From: VRUE01 sp963704545
GTDB lineage: Bacteria > Actinomycetota > Thermoleophilia > Solirubrobacterales > 70-9
DNA: 64,000 bases
Direction: 5' to 3'
Assembly (NCBI GenBank): GCA_963704545.1
Contig: OY969915.1
Coordinates: forward strand, 248,001-312,000
A program made the position numbers and the translations under genes. Below, one piece after another: positions 8,513 through 17,215 of the stretch. The notes beneath the pieces are model-generated. The model searched no databases, was not told where the DNA came from, and saw only the letters and a program-made list of their open reading frames with translations. How positions within the stretch are numbered: position 1 is the stretch's first letter; the number at the start of each line of letters is the position of its first letter.

Positions 8513-10518
8513 GCGCCACCGCCTGGGCCTGGCTGGTCCTGCTCCTCCCGCTGCTCGGCTCGATCGTGATCGGGCTCGGCTACCGGGCGATCCCCGCCAG
8601 AGTCGCCGGGGTCATCGGCACGGCCGCAATCGGCCTCGCCTTCCTCTGCGGCCTCTGCGCCTTGTGCTGCCTGCTCGGCGAAGACCCCGAGGCACGCCAC
8701 CACGCCTCCTCGCTCTGGGACTACGCCTCGGTCGCCGGCCTCGACATCAAGCTCGGCATCTTCGTCGACCCGCTCTCGGTCTTCATGGTCCTGATCGTCA
8801 CCGGCGTCTCGACCCTGATCCACCTCTACTCGTTCGGCTACATGCAGTCCGACGAGGGCTATCACCGCTTCTTCAGCTACCTCAACTTCTTCGTCTTCTC
8901 GATGCTGCTGCTGGTCCTCGCCGGCAACTTCGTCCTGCTGATCGTCGGCTGGGCCTTCGTCGGCTTCGCCTCCTACGCGCTGATCAGCTTCTGGTACAGG
9001 CGCCAAACCGCGACCAGGGCCGGGATGAAGGCCTTCGTGATCAACGTCATCGGCGACATCGGCCTCGTCCTCGCCGCCTTCCTGATCTTCCGCGAACTGG
9101 GGACCTTCGACTACGAGTCTGTCTTCGCCAAGGCCCCGGAGGTCTTCAGCACCAACGAGTGGACGATCACCGCGATCTGCCTGCTGCTCCTCGTCGGCGC
9201 CTTCGCCAAGTCGGCACAGCTCCCGTTCCACACCTGGCTGCCCGACGCGATGGAGGGCCCGACCCCGGTCTCCTCGCTGATCCACGCGGCAACGATGGTC
9301 ACGGCCGGCGTCTACCTGATCGCCCGCACCCACGTCCTCTTCGCGCTCGCCCCGACCGCCGCCGACATCGCCGCCTTCGTCGGCCTGGCGACGCTGCTGG
9401 TCGCGGCGACGATTGCCCTGGTGATGACCGACCTGAAGCGGGCGATCGCCTACTCGACGATGAGCCAGATCGGCTACATGGTCGTCGGCGTCTCGATCGG
9501 CGCCTACAGCGCCGGCATGTTCCACCTGATGACGCACGCCTTCTTCAAGGCGCTGCTCTTCATGGCGGCCGGCTCGATCATCGCCGCGATGGCCAACGAG
9601 CAGAACATCGACCGGATGAGCGGCTTCGGCAGGGCGATGCGCTTCACCGCGATCACGATGCTCTGCGGCGGCCTCGCCCTCGCCGCCTTCCCCGGCACCT
9701 CGGGCTTCTTCTCCAAGGACGAGATCCTCGCCTACGCGACAGCGCGCGGCGGCATGTACCTGATCTTCACCGTGCTCGGCTACTTCGGCGCCCTGCTGAC
9801 CGCGATCTACACCTTCCGGCTGATCTTCCGCGTCCTTCCCGGCAAGCCCTGCCCCGAGGCAGAGGAGCTGATCGATACCGGCCACGTCCATCATGCCCAC
9901 CCCTTCAACCCGGCGACGGGCGAAGAGGAGGACACCGAGGTCGGCTTCCCCGGCGCCGAGCACCACATCGCCGAGCGGTCGGCCTCGATGCGGATCGCGA
10001 TGGCGGTGCTCGCCTTCGGCGCCCTCTTCGCCGGGCTGGTCCAGGTCCCGGGCGTCGACCACGTGGTGGGCTCCTTCCTCGACCCGGTCTTCGAGGGCCT
10101 CGTCCTCAGCCACGTGCATCCCTCGGTGGGGGCCGAGTGGTTCGGCCTGGCGATCGGCGCGGCGATCTCCCTGGCCGGGATCGGCATCGCCTACTACCTC
10201 TACGTGGCGCGCCCCGAGACGCCCGCCGCCCTGCAACGGCGCTTCTCCGCCCTGCACACCTTCCTCTACAACAAGTGGTACTTCGACGAGGCGATCGACT
10301 TCCTCGTCGTGCGCCCGGCGCTGGCGATCGGCCGCTTCGCCAACCGCACCTTTGAGCGGGTGGTCGTCGACGGGCTCGTCCGCGGCACCGAGGACGTCGT
10401 CAGCGCGGGCGGCCGCGTCGTCCGCGTCGTGCAGAGCGGCTTCGTCCGCGGCTACGCCCTGCTCCTGCTCGCCGGCTTCGCCGGGCTCGCCCTCTACTTC
10501 CTGATCGTCAGCTCATGA
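8509..10518 (+). CDS. nuoL: NADH-quinone oxidoreductase subunit L
   Basis: Largest antiporter-like membrane subunit, with the long lateral helix; 669 residues. Conserved segments include KSAQLPFHTWLPDAMEGPTP followed by VSSLIHAATMVTAGVYL, and DLKRAIAYSTMSQIGYM. A charged insert rich in His and Glu (about residues 460-490) precedes the C-terminal lateral helix region. Starts in ATGA overlap with nuoK and ends in ATGA overlap with nuoM. Confidence 0.97.
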   Translation: MSATAWAWLVLLLPLLGSIVIGLGYRAIPARVAGVIGTAAIGLAFLCGLCALCCLLGEDPEARHHASSLWDYASVAGLDIKLGIFVDPLSVFMVLIVTGVSTLIHLYSFGYMQSDEGYHRFFSYLNFFVFSMLLLVLAGNFVLLIVGWAFVGFASYALISFWYRRQTATRAGMKAFVINVIGDIGLVLAAFLIFRELGTFDYESVFAKAPEVFSTNEWTITAICLLLLVGAFAKSAQLPFHTWLPDAMEGPTPVSSLIHAATMVTAGVYLIARTHVLFALAPTAADIAAFVGLATLLVAATIALVMTDLKRAIAYSTMSQIGYMVVGVSIGAYSAGMFHLMTHAFFKALLFMAAGSIIAAMANEQNIDRMSGFGRAMRFTAITMLCGGLALAAFPGTSGFFSKDEILAYATARGGMYLIFTVLGYFGALLTAIYTFRLIFRVLPGKPCPEAEELIDTGHVHHAHPFNPATGEEEDTEVGFPGAEHHIAERSASMRIAMAVLAFGALFAGLVQVPGVDHVVGSFLDPVFEGLVLSHVHPSVGAEWFGLAIGAAISLAGIGIAYYLYVARPETPAALQRRFSALHTFLYNKWYFDEAIDFLVVRPALAIGRFANRTFERVVVDGLVRGTEDVVSAGGRVVRVVQSGFVRGYALLLLAGFAGLALYFLIVSS

Positions 10519-12116
10519 CCAACTCGCTGCTCTGGACACCGCTCGTCTTCGGCCTGCTCGGCCTCGTCGTGCCGCGGCGCCTCACCGGCTGGTGGGCGAC
10601 GCTGGGAACCGCGGTGACGCTCGGCCTGGCGGTCGCTCTGCTCGCCGGCTTCGACTCCGGCGCCTCAGGGCTGCAGGACACGGTCGACGTCAACTGGATC
10701 CCCGGCCTCGGGGTCGACTACAGCCTCGGCGTCGACGGGCTGAACCTCTTCCTGATCCTGCTGACGGCGGTGCTCTGGACAGCCGGGACGGCCTTCGCCG
10801 CCTTCCGCGAGCAGGAGCGCCCACACCTCTTCTTCCTGATGATGCTGCTCGGCGAGACCGCGACCCTGGGCGCCTTCCTGGCCCAGGACCTGCTCCTCTT
10901 CGTCCTCTTCTTCGACCTGATGCTGGTGCCGTTCTACTTCCTCTTCGGCGCCTGGGGCAGCGACCGCGAGGACGGTCCGACTGCAGCGGCAGCGACGCTG
11001 AAGATGATCGTCTACACGCTGATCGGCTCGCTGCTGATGCTGGTCGCGGCGATCGCCACCGCGATCATCGCCGCCGACGGCGGCCAGATCAGCTTCTCGA
11101 TCGCCGAGCTCGCCCAACAGCCGCTGGCCGAGGGCAGTCAGCGCTGGATCTTCTGGTTCTTCGCCGCCGCCTTCCTGGTCAAGATGCCCGCCTTCCTCCT
11201 GCACGGCTGGATGCCCGATGCCTACCGGGCCGCGCCGCTGCCGGTGCTGGCGGTCTTCTCCGGGGTCCTGGCCAAGGTCGGCGCCTACGGCTTCCTGCGC
11301 GTCGTGCTACCGCTCTTCCCCGACGCGACCGTCGAATTCCAGGAGGTCGTGCTGGTGATCGCCCTCGCCTCGATCCTCTACGGCTCGGTGATGGCCTTCA
11401 CCCAGACCAACGTGAGGCTGATCGCCGGCTACTCGTCGGTGGCGCAGCTCGGCTTCATCACCGCCGGCATCTTCGCCCTCAGCGCCGACGGGGCCGACGG
11501 GGCCGTCCTGCAGATGGTCAACCACGGGCTGGTCGTCGCGCCGCTGCTGGTGATCGTCGCGATCCTCGCCGAGCGCTCCGGGACGGAGGACCTGACGAAG
11601 ATGGGCGGGATGGCGATGAAGGCTCCCGTACTCGCTGCCCTCTTCCTGATCGTCACTCTCGCCACGCTGGCAATGCCAGGGTCAGCGAATTTCGTCGGCG
11701 AGTTCTACATCCTCAACGGCCTCTTCGACTCGAAGATCGTCTTCGCGATCGTCGCGATCTCCGGCGTGGCGATGAGCGCGTACTACGCGCTGCGCCTCTA
11801 CCAGCGGACGATGCACAACCGCCGGCCCGACGGCATCGAATCGCGTGAGATCGGCTGGCGTGACGGGATCGTCCTAGCGCCCCTCGTCCTCTGCATCCTG
11901 GGGTTGGCGCTGTACCCCCAGCTGATCCTGAGTCGAACCGAGGGCTCGGTGTCACAGGCTGTCGCGGCAGTGAAAGGGCCGTCGGGGGGGTCTCCCAAAA
12001 CACTCAGCGGGTCGCGCCCCTGGCCCACTGGGGCGACAACCCCTCGGCTGCGCGAACCCGCGTTTTGGGAGACCCCCCCGACGGCCCATCCCCGCCAGGA
12101 AACAACGGAACAGTGA
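10515..12116 (+). CDS. nuoM: NADH-quinone oxidoreductase subunit M
   Basis: Antiporter-like proton-pumping membrane subunit, 533 residues. The family motif KMPAFLLHGWMPDAYRAAPL is followed by VFSGVLAKVGAYGFLR; the conserved Glu of helix 5 lies in FFDLMLVPFYFLFGAWG and upstream LLGETATL. The final about 40 residues after the last helix are encoded by a 112-bp perfect palindrome (11976-12087), giving a soluble Gly/Ser/Thr/Pro tail. The stop shares GTGA with the nuoN start. Confidence 0.95.
   Translation: MTNSLLWTPLVFGLLGLVVPRRLTGWWATLGTAVTLGLAVALLAGFDSGASGLQDTVDVNWIPGLGVDYSLGVDGLNLFLILLTAVLWTAGTAFAAFREQERPHLFFLMMLLGETATLGAFLAQDLLLFVLFFDLMLVPFYFLFGAWGSDREDGPTAAAATLKMIVYTLIGSLLMLVAAIATAIIAADGGQISFSIAELAQQPLAEGSQRWIFWFFAAAFLVKMPAFLLHGWMPDAYRAAPLPVLAVFSGVLAKVGAYGFLRVVLPLFPDATVEFQEVVLVIALASILYGSVMAFTQTNVRLIAGYSSVAQLGFITAGIFALSADGADGAVLQMVNHGLVVAPLLVIVAILAERSGTEDLTKMGGMAMKAPVLAALFLIVTLATLAMPGSANFVGEFYILNGLFDSKIVFAIVAISGVAMSAYYALRLYQRTMHNRRPDGIESREIGWRDGIVLAPLVLCILGLALYPQLILSRTEGSVSQAVAAVKGPSGGSPKTLSGSRPWPTGATTPRLREPAFWETPPTAHPRQETTEQ
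11976..12087. repeat. 112-bp palindrome encoding the NuoM C-terminal tail
   Basis: Perfect 26-bp arms (11976-12001 starting GGGCCGTCGGGGGGGTCTCC, and 12062-12087). The interior contains a nested repeat (CGGGTCGCG with CGCGAACCCG) and the string AAACACTCAGCG; ACACTCAGCG also occurs in the nuoG direct repeat, and AGCGGGTCGC in the citrate synthase palindrome. It lies wholly inside nuoM, ending 26 bp before the nuoN start, so it may double as an mRNA hairpin. Confidence 0.88.
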
Positions 12117-13615
12117 ACTTCCACGCCCCCCACATCGACTACGCCGCGCTCTCGCCGGTCCTGGCGCTCACCGCCGGGCTCTGCGTCGTCCTGCTCACCG
12201 CGGTGTTCAAGCCGCTGCGCCGGACGGCGCCTGGGCTGACGCTCCTTGTCCTGGCGACTACGGCCGGGCTGTTGATCTGGCAGTGGGACGAGTCGACCAG
12301 TCTCGTCGCCGGCGCCCTGCGCCTCGACAACCTCGCGATCGCGATCTCGCTGATCGCGATCCTCACCGCCTCCTTCGCGGTCCTCTTCTCGGTCCGCGAG
12401 CCCGCCGCCGAGCAGGTCGGCTCGGGCGAGTACCACGCGCTGCTGCTCGGCTCGGTCCTGGGCATGGTCCTGCTCGCACAGGCCCAGAACCTGGTCTCCT
12501 TCTTCGTTGCGATCGAGACCCTCTCGATCCCGCTCTACATCCTCTGCGCCGCCAACATGCGGCGCGAGCGCTCGCTCGAGTCGGGGCTGAAGTACCTGAT
12601 CGTCGGCTCGCTCGGCTCCGCGACCCTGCTTTACGGGATGGCCTTCCTCTACGGCGGCTCCGGCTCGACCGGCTTCGCCGGGATCGCCGAAGGCATCGTC
12701 AACGGACCGTCCAACGACGCTCTGATCCTCGTCGGCATCGGCCTCACCGCGGTCGGGCTGGCCTTCAAGACCTCGGTCGCGCCCTTCCACCAGTGGACGC
12801 CGGACGTCTACGAGGGCGCTCCGACCCCGATCACAGCCTTCATGGCGGTGGCGACCAAGGCCGCGGCCTTCGCCGTCTTCGTCCGCTTCTTCCTCGTCGC
12901 CCTCAACGTCGAGGCGAGCGAGTGGCAGCCGGCGCTCGCCGTGCTCGCCGCGATCTCGATCGTCGTCGGCAACGTCGGCGCGCTCAAACAGGACTCGCTC
13001 AAGCGCCTGCTCGGCTACTCCGGCATCGCCCAGGCCGGCTACATCCTCGGCGGCCTCGTCGTCGCCGACAGCGCCGGCGTCGCCGCCCTCGTCTTCTACC
13101 TCTCCGGCTACGCCTTCATGAACCTCGCCGCCTTCGCCGTGATCGTCGCCCGCGAGCGCGAGACTCCCTACGGCGACGACATCCGCGCCGTGCAGGGCTT
13201 GGGCGCCGAGCGACCCCAACTCGCCTGGCCGCTGACGATCTCGATGCTCGGCCTCGCCGGGCTGCCGGCGACGGTCGGCTTCATCGGCAAGCTCTACCTG
13301 ATCGAGGCCCTGGTCGAAGGCGACTACACCTGGCTCGCGGTCTTCATCGCCGTCGGCACGATGATCTCGCTCGCCTACTACCTGCGGGTGGTGGCGGCGA
13401 TGTGGATGCGGCCCGGCGGCGAAGCAGCGGGGGCGGCACCCGCGATCGCCGGCGCCTCTCCCGAGGCCGACCCGATCGACCCCGACGCAGGCCGCCGCAT
13501 CTACCTCGTCGCGCCGGCCCTGCTCGCAGCCGCGGCCGTCGTCTTCTTCGGCGTCATCCCCCAGCCGCTGGTCGAGTTCGCACAGCACGCGGGCCTCTCG
13601 CTTTTCGGGCACTAG
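12113..13615 (+). CDS. nuoN: NADH-quinone oxidoreductase subunit N
   Basis: Antiporter-like membrane subunit, 500 residues, about fourteen helices. Conserved stretches are FKTSVAPFHQWTPDVYEGAP, FMAVATKAAAFAVFVRF and DSLKRLLGYSGIAQAGY. The GTG at 12113 overlaps the nuoM TGA; a longer frame from 12065 would read into the palindrome in nuoM and is rejected. Last gene of the nuo cluster; no clear terminator hairpin is seen in the 36 bp before the next gene. Confidence 0.96.
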   Translation: MNFHAPHIDYAALSPVLALTAGLCVVLLTAVFKPLRRTAPGLTLLVLATTAGLLIWQWDESTSLVAGALRLDNLAIAISLIAILTASFAVLFSVREPAAEQVGSGEYHALLLGSVLGMVLLAQAQNLVSFFVAIETLSIPLYILCAANMRRERSLESGLKYLIVGSLGSATLLYGMAFLYGGSGSTGFAGIAEGIVNGPSNDALILVGIGLTAVGLAFKTSVAPFHQWTPDVYEGAPTPITAFMAVATKAAAFAVFVRFFLVALNVEASEWQPALAVLAAISIVVGNVGALKQDSLKRLLGYSGIAQAGYILGGLVVADSAGVAALVFYLSGYAFMNLAAFAVIVARERETPYGDDIRAVQGLGAERPQLAWPLTISMLGLAGLPATVGFIGKLYLIEALVEGDYTWLAVFIAVGTMISLAYYLRVVAAMWMRPGGEAAGAAPAIAGASPEADPIDPDAGRRIYLVAPALLAAAAVVFFGVIPQPLVEFAQHAGLSLFGH

Positions 13616-13651
13616 AGGGACTGCTCAGCGGGTAAATAGGATCGGCCGGCA

Positions 13652-14407
13652 ATGAAGGTCCGGCTATATGGCCTCCCGGGGTCGCACCCGACGATGGCGG
13701 CGCAGGCGATGCTCGAGTACAAGGGCATCGAGTTCAGCCGGGTAGACCTCGTCCCCTTCCTCGCGAAAGTCGTCCTGCGCCGACCGCTCGGCTTCCCGAG
13801 GAACACCGTGCCGGCGATCACGATCGACGGCCGCAGGGTCCAGGGGTCGCGCGAGATCGCACGCGAGATCGACCGGCTGCAAACCGAGCCGCCGCTGTTC
13901 CCCGCCGGGCCTGAGAAGCGCACCGCGGTGGAGGAAGCCGAGCGCTGGGGCGAGGAGGAGCTCCAGCACCCGGTGCGCCAGATCGTGCTCTGGGCGACGC
14001 ACGCCAACGGAGCCTCGACCCGCAGCTACATGGATGACTCGAGGATGGGGGTGCCGATCGGCCTCGCCGCCCGCCTCACCCCGCCCTTCGTCGCTGCGGG
14101 GGTGCGCGTCAACGAGGCAAGCGACGAGGTCGTCCGGGCCAACCTCGCCGGGCTCGACGGCGCTCTGCAGAAGGTCGACGAGTGGATCGCGGCCGGCGTG
14201 CTCGACGGCGAGGAGCTGAACGCCGCCGACTTCCAGATCGGGGCGAGCGTGCGCCTGGCAATGACGCTCCAGGATCTGCGGCCGTCGATCGACGGCCGTC
14301 CTGCCGGCCGGCTGGCGCGCCGTGCGGTCCCCCACTTCCCCGGCGACGCGCCACCGGTCCTGCCCCCCGCCTGGCTGCAGCCGCTGCGCTCCCACAGCCC
14401 CGCCTGA
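13652..14407 (+). CDS. Glutathione S-transferase family protein
   Basis: A 251-residue protein with an N-terminal thioredoxin fold (MKVRLYGLPGSHPTMAAQAM, residues 1-20; NTVPAITIDGRRVQGSREI around residues 50-70) and an all-helical C-terminal domain, the GST layout. The substrate cannot be told; actinobacteria mostly use mycothiol, so glutathione itself is uncertain. It stands alone 36 bp after nuoN on the same strand, so read-through from nuo is possible. Confidence 0.8.
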   Translation: MKVRLYGLPGSHPTMAAQAMLEYKGIEFSRVDLVPFLAKVVLRRPLGFPRNTVPAITIDGRRVQGSREIAREIDRLQTEPPLFPAGPEKRTAVEEAERWGEEELQHPVRQIVLWATHANGASTRSYMDDSRMGVPIGLAARLTPPFVAAGVRVNEASDEVVRANLAGLDGALQKVDEWIAAGVLDGEELNAADFQIGASVRLAMTLQDLRPSIDGRPAGRLARRAVPHFPGDAPPVLPPAWLQPLRSHSPA

Positions 14408-14440
14408 TGGCCGACTCCGGGCCACCAGGGGCGAACCGGG

Positions 14441-14842
14441 TCAGATTTTCTGGCCGACCTCGATCAGGTGGCCGTCCGGATCGCGCATGTAGCAGCGGAA
14501 CTCGGTCTTGCGCTCTTCCGGGGGCGCCAGGAACTCGGCCCCCCGGGCGCTCCACTCCGCGTAGACGGCCTTGATGTCTGCGACGCGGATGTTGAGGAAG
14601 CTGTTGATGCGATCGGGGTCGGTGGGCGCCTCGAGTGTGACGGTCGGCTTGTCCTCGGTGGGGCCACCGCCCACGTTGATGATGATCCAACTGTTGGCAA
14701 GCGCCACGCATGACGGCTCGCCGGTGCGGACGGTCTCGCCACCGAGCACGTCGGCGTAGAAGCGGCGCGAGCGCTCGACGTCGGCGGAGACGATGAAGTG
14801 GGTCAGCACGATCCCTTCATCGGGTGCGGGGAACTCGGCCAT
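14441..14842 (-). CDS. VOC (glyoxalase/dioxygenase-fold) family protein
   Basis: A 133-residue vicinal-oxygen-chelate protein with the two beta-alpha-beta-beta-beta units: FIVSADVERSRRFYADVLGG at the start of the first and FLNIRVADIKAVYAEW starting the second, ending CYMRDPDGHLIEVGQKI, which holds the usual metal-ligand Glu. The ATG at 14842 follows AGGAGG; an upstream start at 14905 would add an unrelated leader. The substrate is unknown. Convergent with the GST-like gene. Confidence 0.85.
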   Translation of the reverse strand: MAEFPAPDEGIVLTHFIVSADVERSRRFYADVLGGETVRTGEPSCVALANSWIIINVGGGPTEDKPTVTLEAPTDPDRINSFLNIRVADIKAVYAEWSARGAEFLAPPEERKTEFRCYMRDPDGHLIEVGQKI

Positions 14843-14965
14843 GCGGGACCTCCTAGGGGTTGACTCGCCGATTCTCCCAGCAAGCAAGTCCCCTGGCGCT
14901 TGCACGCCAAGCGCCGATCGGGAACTATGGTGGGCCGAGCTGGAAACCTAGGAGGAGGAGACGCA

Positions 14966-16756
14966 GTGGAGCCAGTCGAGACCGTGCCGGCCGAGGCGAG
15001 CCCCAAGCCCGAGGCCCTGTCCGCCGCGACGATGTGCGAGGCGTTTCAGATCACCGCCGCCGAGTGGGCGGACAGCCCTGCGCTGCGCTTGAAGGACAGC
15101 GACTACGAGGCGAGCTTCGCCGAGTACGCGGAGGCGGTGCGCAGGCGGGCGGCTGGACTGGCGGCACTGGGGGTCAAGCGCGGCGACACGGTCGGCTTCA
15201 TGCTGGCCAACCGGCCCGCCCTGCACCTGACCGACTGCGCGGCGATGCACCTCGGCGCCACCTGCTTCTCGCTCTACAACACCTCCTCCCCCGAGCAGAT
15301 CGAGTACGTGGTGACGGACGCCGCCAACCGGGTTCTGGTCACCGAGCAGGCGTTCCTCGAGTCCGTGCTGAAGGTGCGTGAGCAGGTCGACAGCCTCGAG
15401 CACATCGTGGTCATCGACGGCGAGGCGCCCGAGGGGACGATCTCGGTCGAGGAGTTGGAGGCGATGGGCGACCCCGGTTTCGACTTCGAAGCCGCCTGGC
15501 GCGCCGTGCAGCCTGACGACGTGCTCTGCCTGATCTACACCTCGGGCACCACAGGCCCGCCCAAGGGGGTGCAGCTCACCCACGCCAACATGCTCGCCGT
15601 CTGGCGCGCCACCCACGAGGTGCGCCCGGTCAAGCCGGGCGGGCGCGGCATCTCCTTCCTCCCCACCGCCCACATCGCCGACCGCTGGGCAGGGCTCTAC
15701 GCGCAGATGATCTACGGCTCGACAGTGTACTGCTGTCCCAACCCCCGCGAGATGGTCGTCTACTCGATGGAGGTCAGGCCGACCGCCTGGGGCGGGGTGC
15801 CGCGCATCTGGGAGAAGCTGAAGGCAGCACTCGAGGCGGGGATGGCGGCCGAGCAGGATGCCGAGAAACGCAAGGCCACCGAGTGGGCGATGGAGATCGG
15901 GCGGCGCAAGGTGGCCGCCTACATGGACGGCGGGGTCCCCGACGACCTGCGGGCCGAATGGGAGAAAGCCGACGCGCTGGTCTTCTCCAAGATCCGCGAG
16001 GCGCTGGGCCTCGACGAGGTCGAATCGTTCATCGTCGGCGCTGCCCCGACGCCACCCGAGGTGCTCGAGTTCTTCCTCGCGATGGGGATCGAGATCTGCG
16101 AGACCTGGGGCATGTCGGAGACCAGCGCGGTCACGACCCTCAACCCGCCAGGCGGGATCCGGCCGGGCACGGTCGGGCCGCCGGTCCCCGGAGTCGAGGT
16201 GAAGCTGGCCGAGGACGGCGAGGTGATGGTGCGCGGCCCGCAGGTGATGCCCGGCTACCGCAACCTGCCGGAGAAGACGGCCGAGACCTTCACCGAGGAC
16301 GGCTGGCTGTTGACCGGCGACGTCGGCGAATTCGACGAGCAGGGCTACCTGAAGATCGTCGACCGCAAGAAGGAGCTGATCATCAACGCGGGGGGCAAGA
16401 ACATGTCGCCGGCCAACATCGAGGCGAAGCTGAAGGCCGCCTCGACCCTGATCGCCCAGGCGGTGGCGATCGGCGACAGCCGCCCCTACAACGTGGCGCT
16501 GATCACCCTCGACCTCGAAACGCTGGCGATGCGGGGAGCGGTGGAGGACGACCCGGCGATCGCCGAGGAGGTCGCCACTGCGGTCGAGGAAGCCAACCAG
16601 CGCCTCTCCCGGGTCGAGCAGATCAAGCGCTTCAAGATCATCCCCGGCGAGTGGGAGCCGGGCGGCGAGGAGCTGACGCCAACGATGAAGTTGAAGCGGC
16701 GGCCGATCGAGCGCAAGTACGAAGCGGAGATCGAGGCGCTGTACTCCGCTGACTGA
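14966..16756 (+). CDS. fadD: Long-chain acyl-CoA synthetase (AMP-forming)
   Basis: ANL-superfamily ligase, 596 residues, that adenylates a fatty acid and transfers it to CoA. Visible motifs: the P-loop LIYTSGTTGPPKGV, the aromatic/aliphatic-site segment ICETWGMSET, TGDVGEFDEQGYLKIVDRKK (hinge region) and INAGGKNMSP. This resembles the FadD15 type of eukaryotic-like long-chain ligases. The GTG at 14966 is preceded by an ideal GGAGGAGGAG; an upstream start at 14900 is less likely. Downstream lies a large palindromic region and no co-transcribed gene is obvious. Confidence 0.9.
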   Translation: MEPVETVPAEASPKPEALSAATMCEAFQITAAEWADSPALRLKDSDYEASFAEYAEAVRRRAAGLAALGVKRGDTVGFMLANRPALHLTDCAAMHLGATCFSLYNTSSPEQIEYVVTDAANRVLVTEQAFLESVLKVREQVDSLEHIVVIDGEAPEGTISVEELEAMGDPGFDFEAAWRAVQPDDVLCLIYTSGTTGPPKGVQLTHANMLAVWRATHEVRPVKPGGRGISFLPTAHIADRWAGLYAQMIYGSTVYCCPNPREMVVYSMEVRPTAWGGVPRIWEKLKAALEAGMAAEQDAEKRKATEWAMEIGRRKVAAYMDGGVPDDLRAEWEKADALVFSKIREALGLDEVESFIVGAAPTPPEVLEFFLAMGIEICETWGMSETSAVTTLNPPGGIRPGTVGPPVPGVEVKLAEDGEVMVRGPQVMPGYRNLPEKTAETFTEDGWLLTGDVGEFDEQGYLKIVDRKKELIINAGGKNMSPANIEAKLKAASTLIAQAVAIGDSRPYNVALITLDLETLAMRGAVEDDPAIAEEVATAVEEANQRLSRVEQIKRFKIIPGEWEPGGEELTPTMKLKRRPIERKYEAEIEALYSAD

Positions 16757-16769
16757 CGGCTCTGGCGCG

Positions 16770-16858
16770 GCGGGTCCTGTCGCCGCAGGGGACCCACCGC
16801 CCCCTCCGGTCGCTAAAGCGTCCTCGGGGGCGGTTCCCCCTACGACGCCACCCCCCGC
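16770..16858 (+). repeat. Palindromic repeat family D, copy 1 (intergenic)
   Basis: An 89-bp sequence beginning GCGGGTCCTGTCGCCGCAGG and containing GGTCGCTAAAGCGTCCTCGG. It is nearly identical to 45929-46014, which lies inside the 2-oxoglutarate dehydrogenase gene. The element is itself imperfectly palindromic, with an inner ACCGCCCCC / GGGGGCGGT stem. Here it is not translated by any supported gene. Confidence 0.88.
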
Positions 16859-17152
16859 GAGAAGCGGATTTAACAGCCGAGCCCAGAGTCGGAAAGCTTC
16901 TCCCAAGCTCCCGAGAGGCCGTTTGAAGATGCGTTGCCGCAGCAGACTCGGGTAGGAGCTTTTCGACTCTGGGGCGCTGTTCGCGTTTCCGAAGCTTTCG
17001 CTTCTCCGCGGGTGGCGTCGGGGGTGGGGGGTGTCTGCGCCGCGCGTAGGCTGCTGAGGGCGGGGCCTCATAGCTCATCCCGCAATGTCCCTCTGCCCGA
17101 AGCAGCGCGAAGCGCAAGCAGGGCACCCCCCACCCCCGGCGACAGGACCCGC
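16770..17152. repeat. Large nested inverted repeat between fadD and the AEC transporter
   Basis: The about 460 bp between these genes holds no gene I can support. Instead, several arm pairs nest inside each other: GCGGGTCCTGTCGCC (16770-16784) with its complement at 17138-17152; an imperfect pair around 16843-16865 and 16999-17020 (TGGCGTCG side); and AGAGTCGGAAAGCTTC (about 16885-16900) with an imperfect complement at 16955-16972. The left edge, 16770-16858, is also copy 1 of family D. An RNA from here would form a long hairpin. Confidence 0.75.
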
Positions 17153-17215
17153 GGCCAACAGCACCCAAACTGAAAAGGTCCCGCGATCGGGGTCCTGCTG
17201 ACAACTGCGGCGATC

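Noticed and set aside
8383..10257. Long open frame on the minus strand opposite nuoL (over 600 codons), and similar ones opposite fadD, citrate synthase, aconitase and the dehydrogenase fusion
   Set aside because: High GC leaves few stop codons; these are strings of Asp, Glu, Gly, His and Arg with no recognisable domain and lie wholly over well-supported genes.
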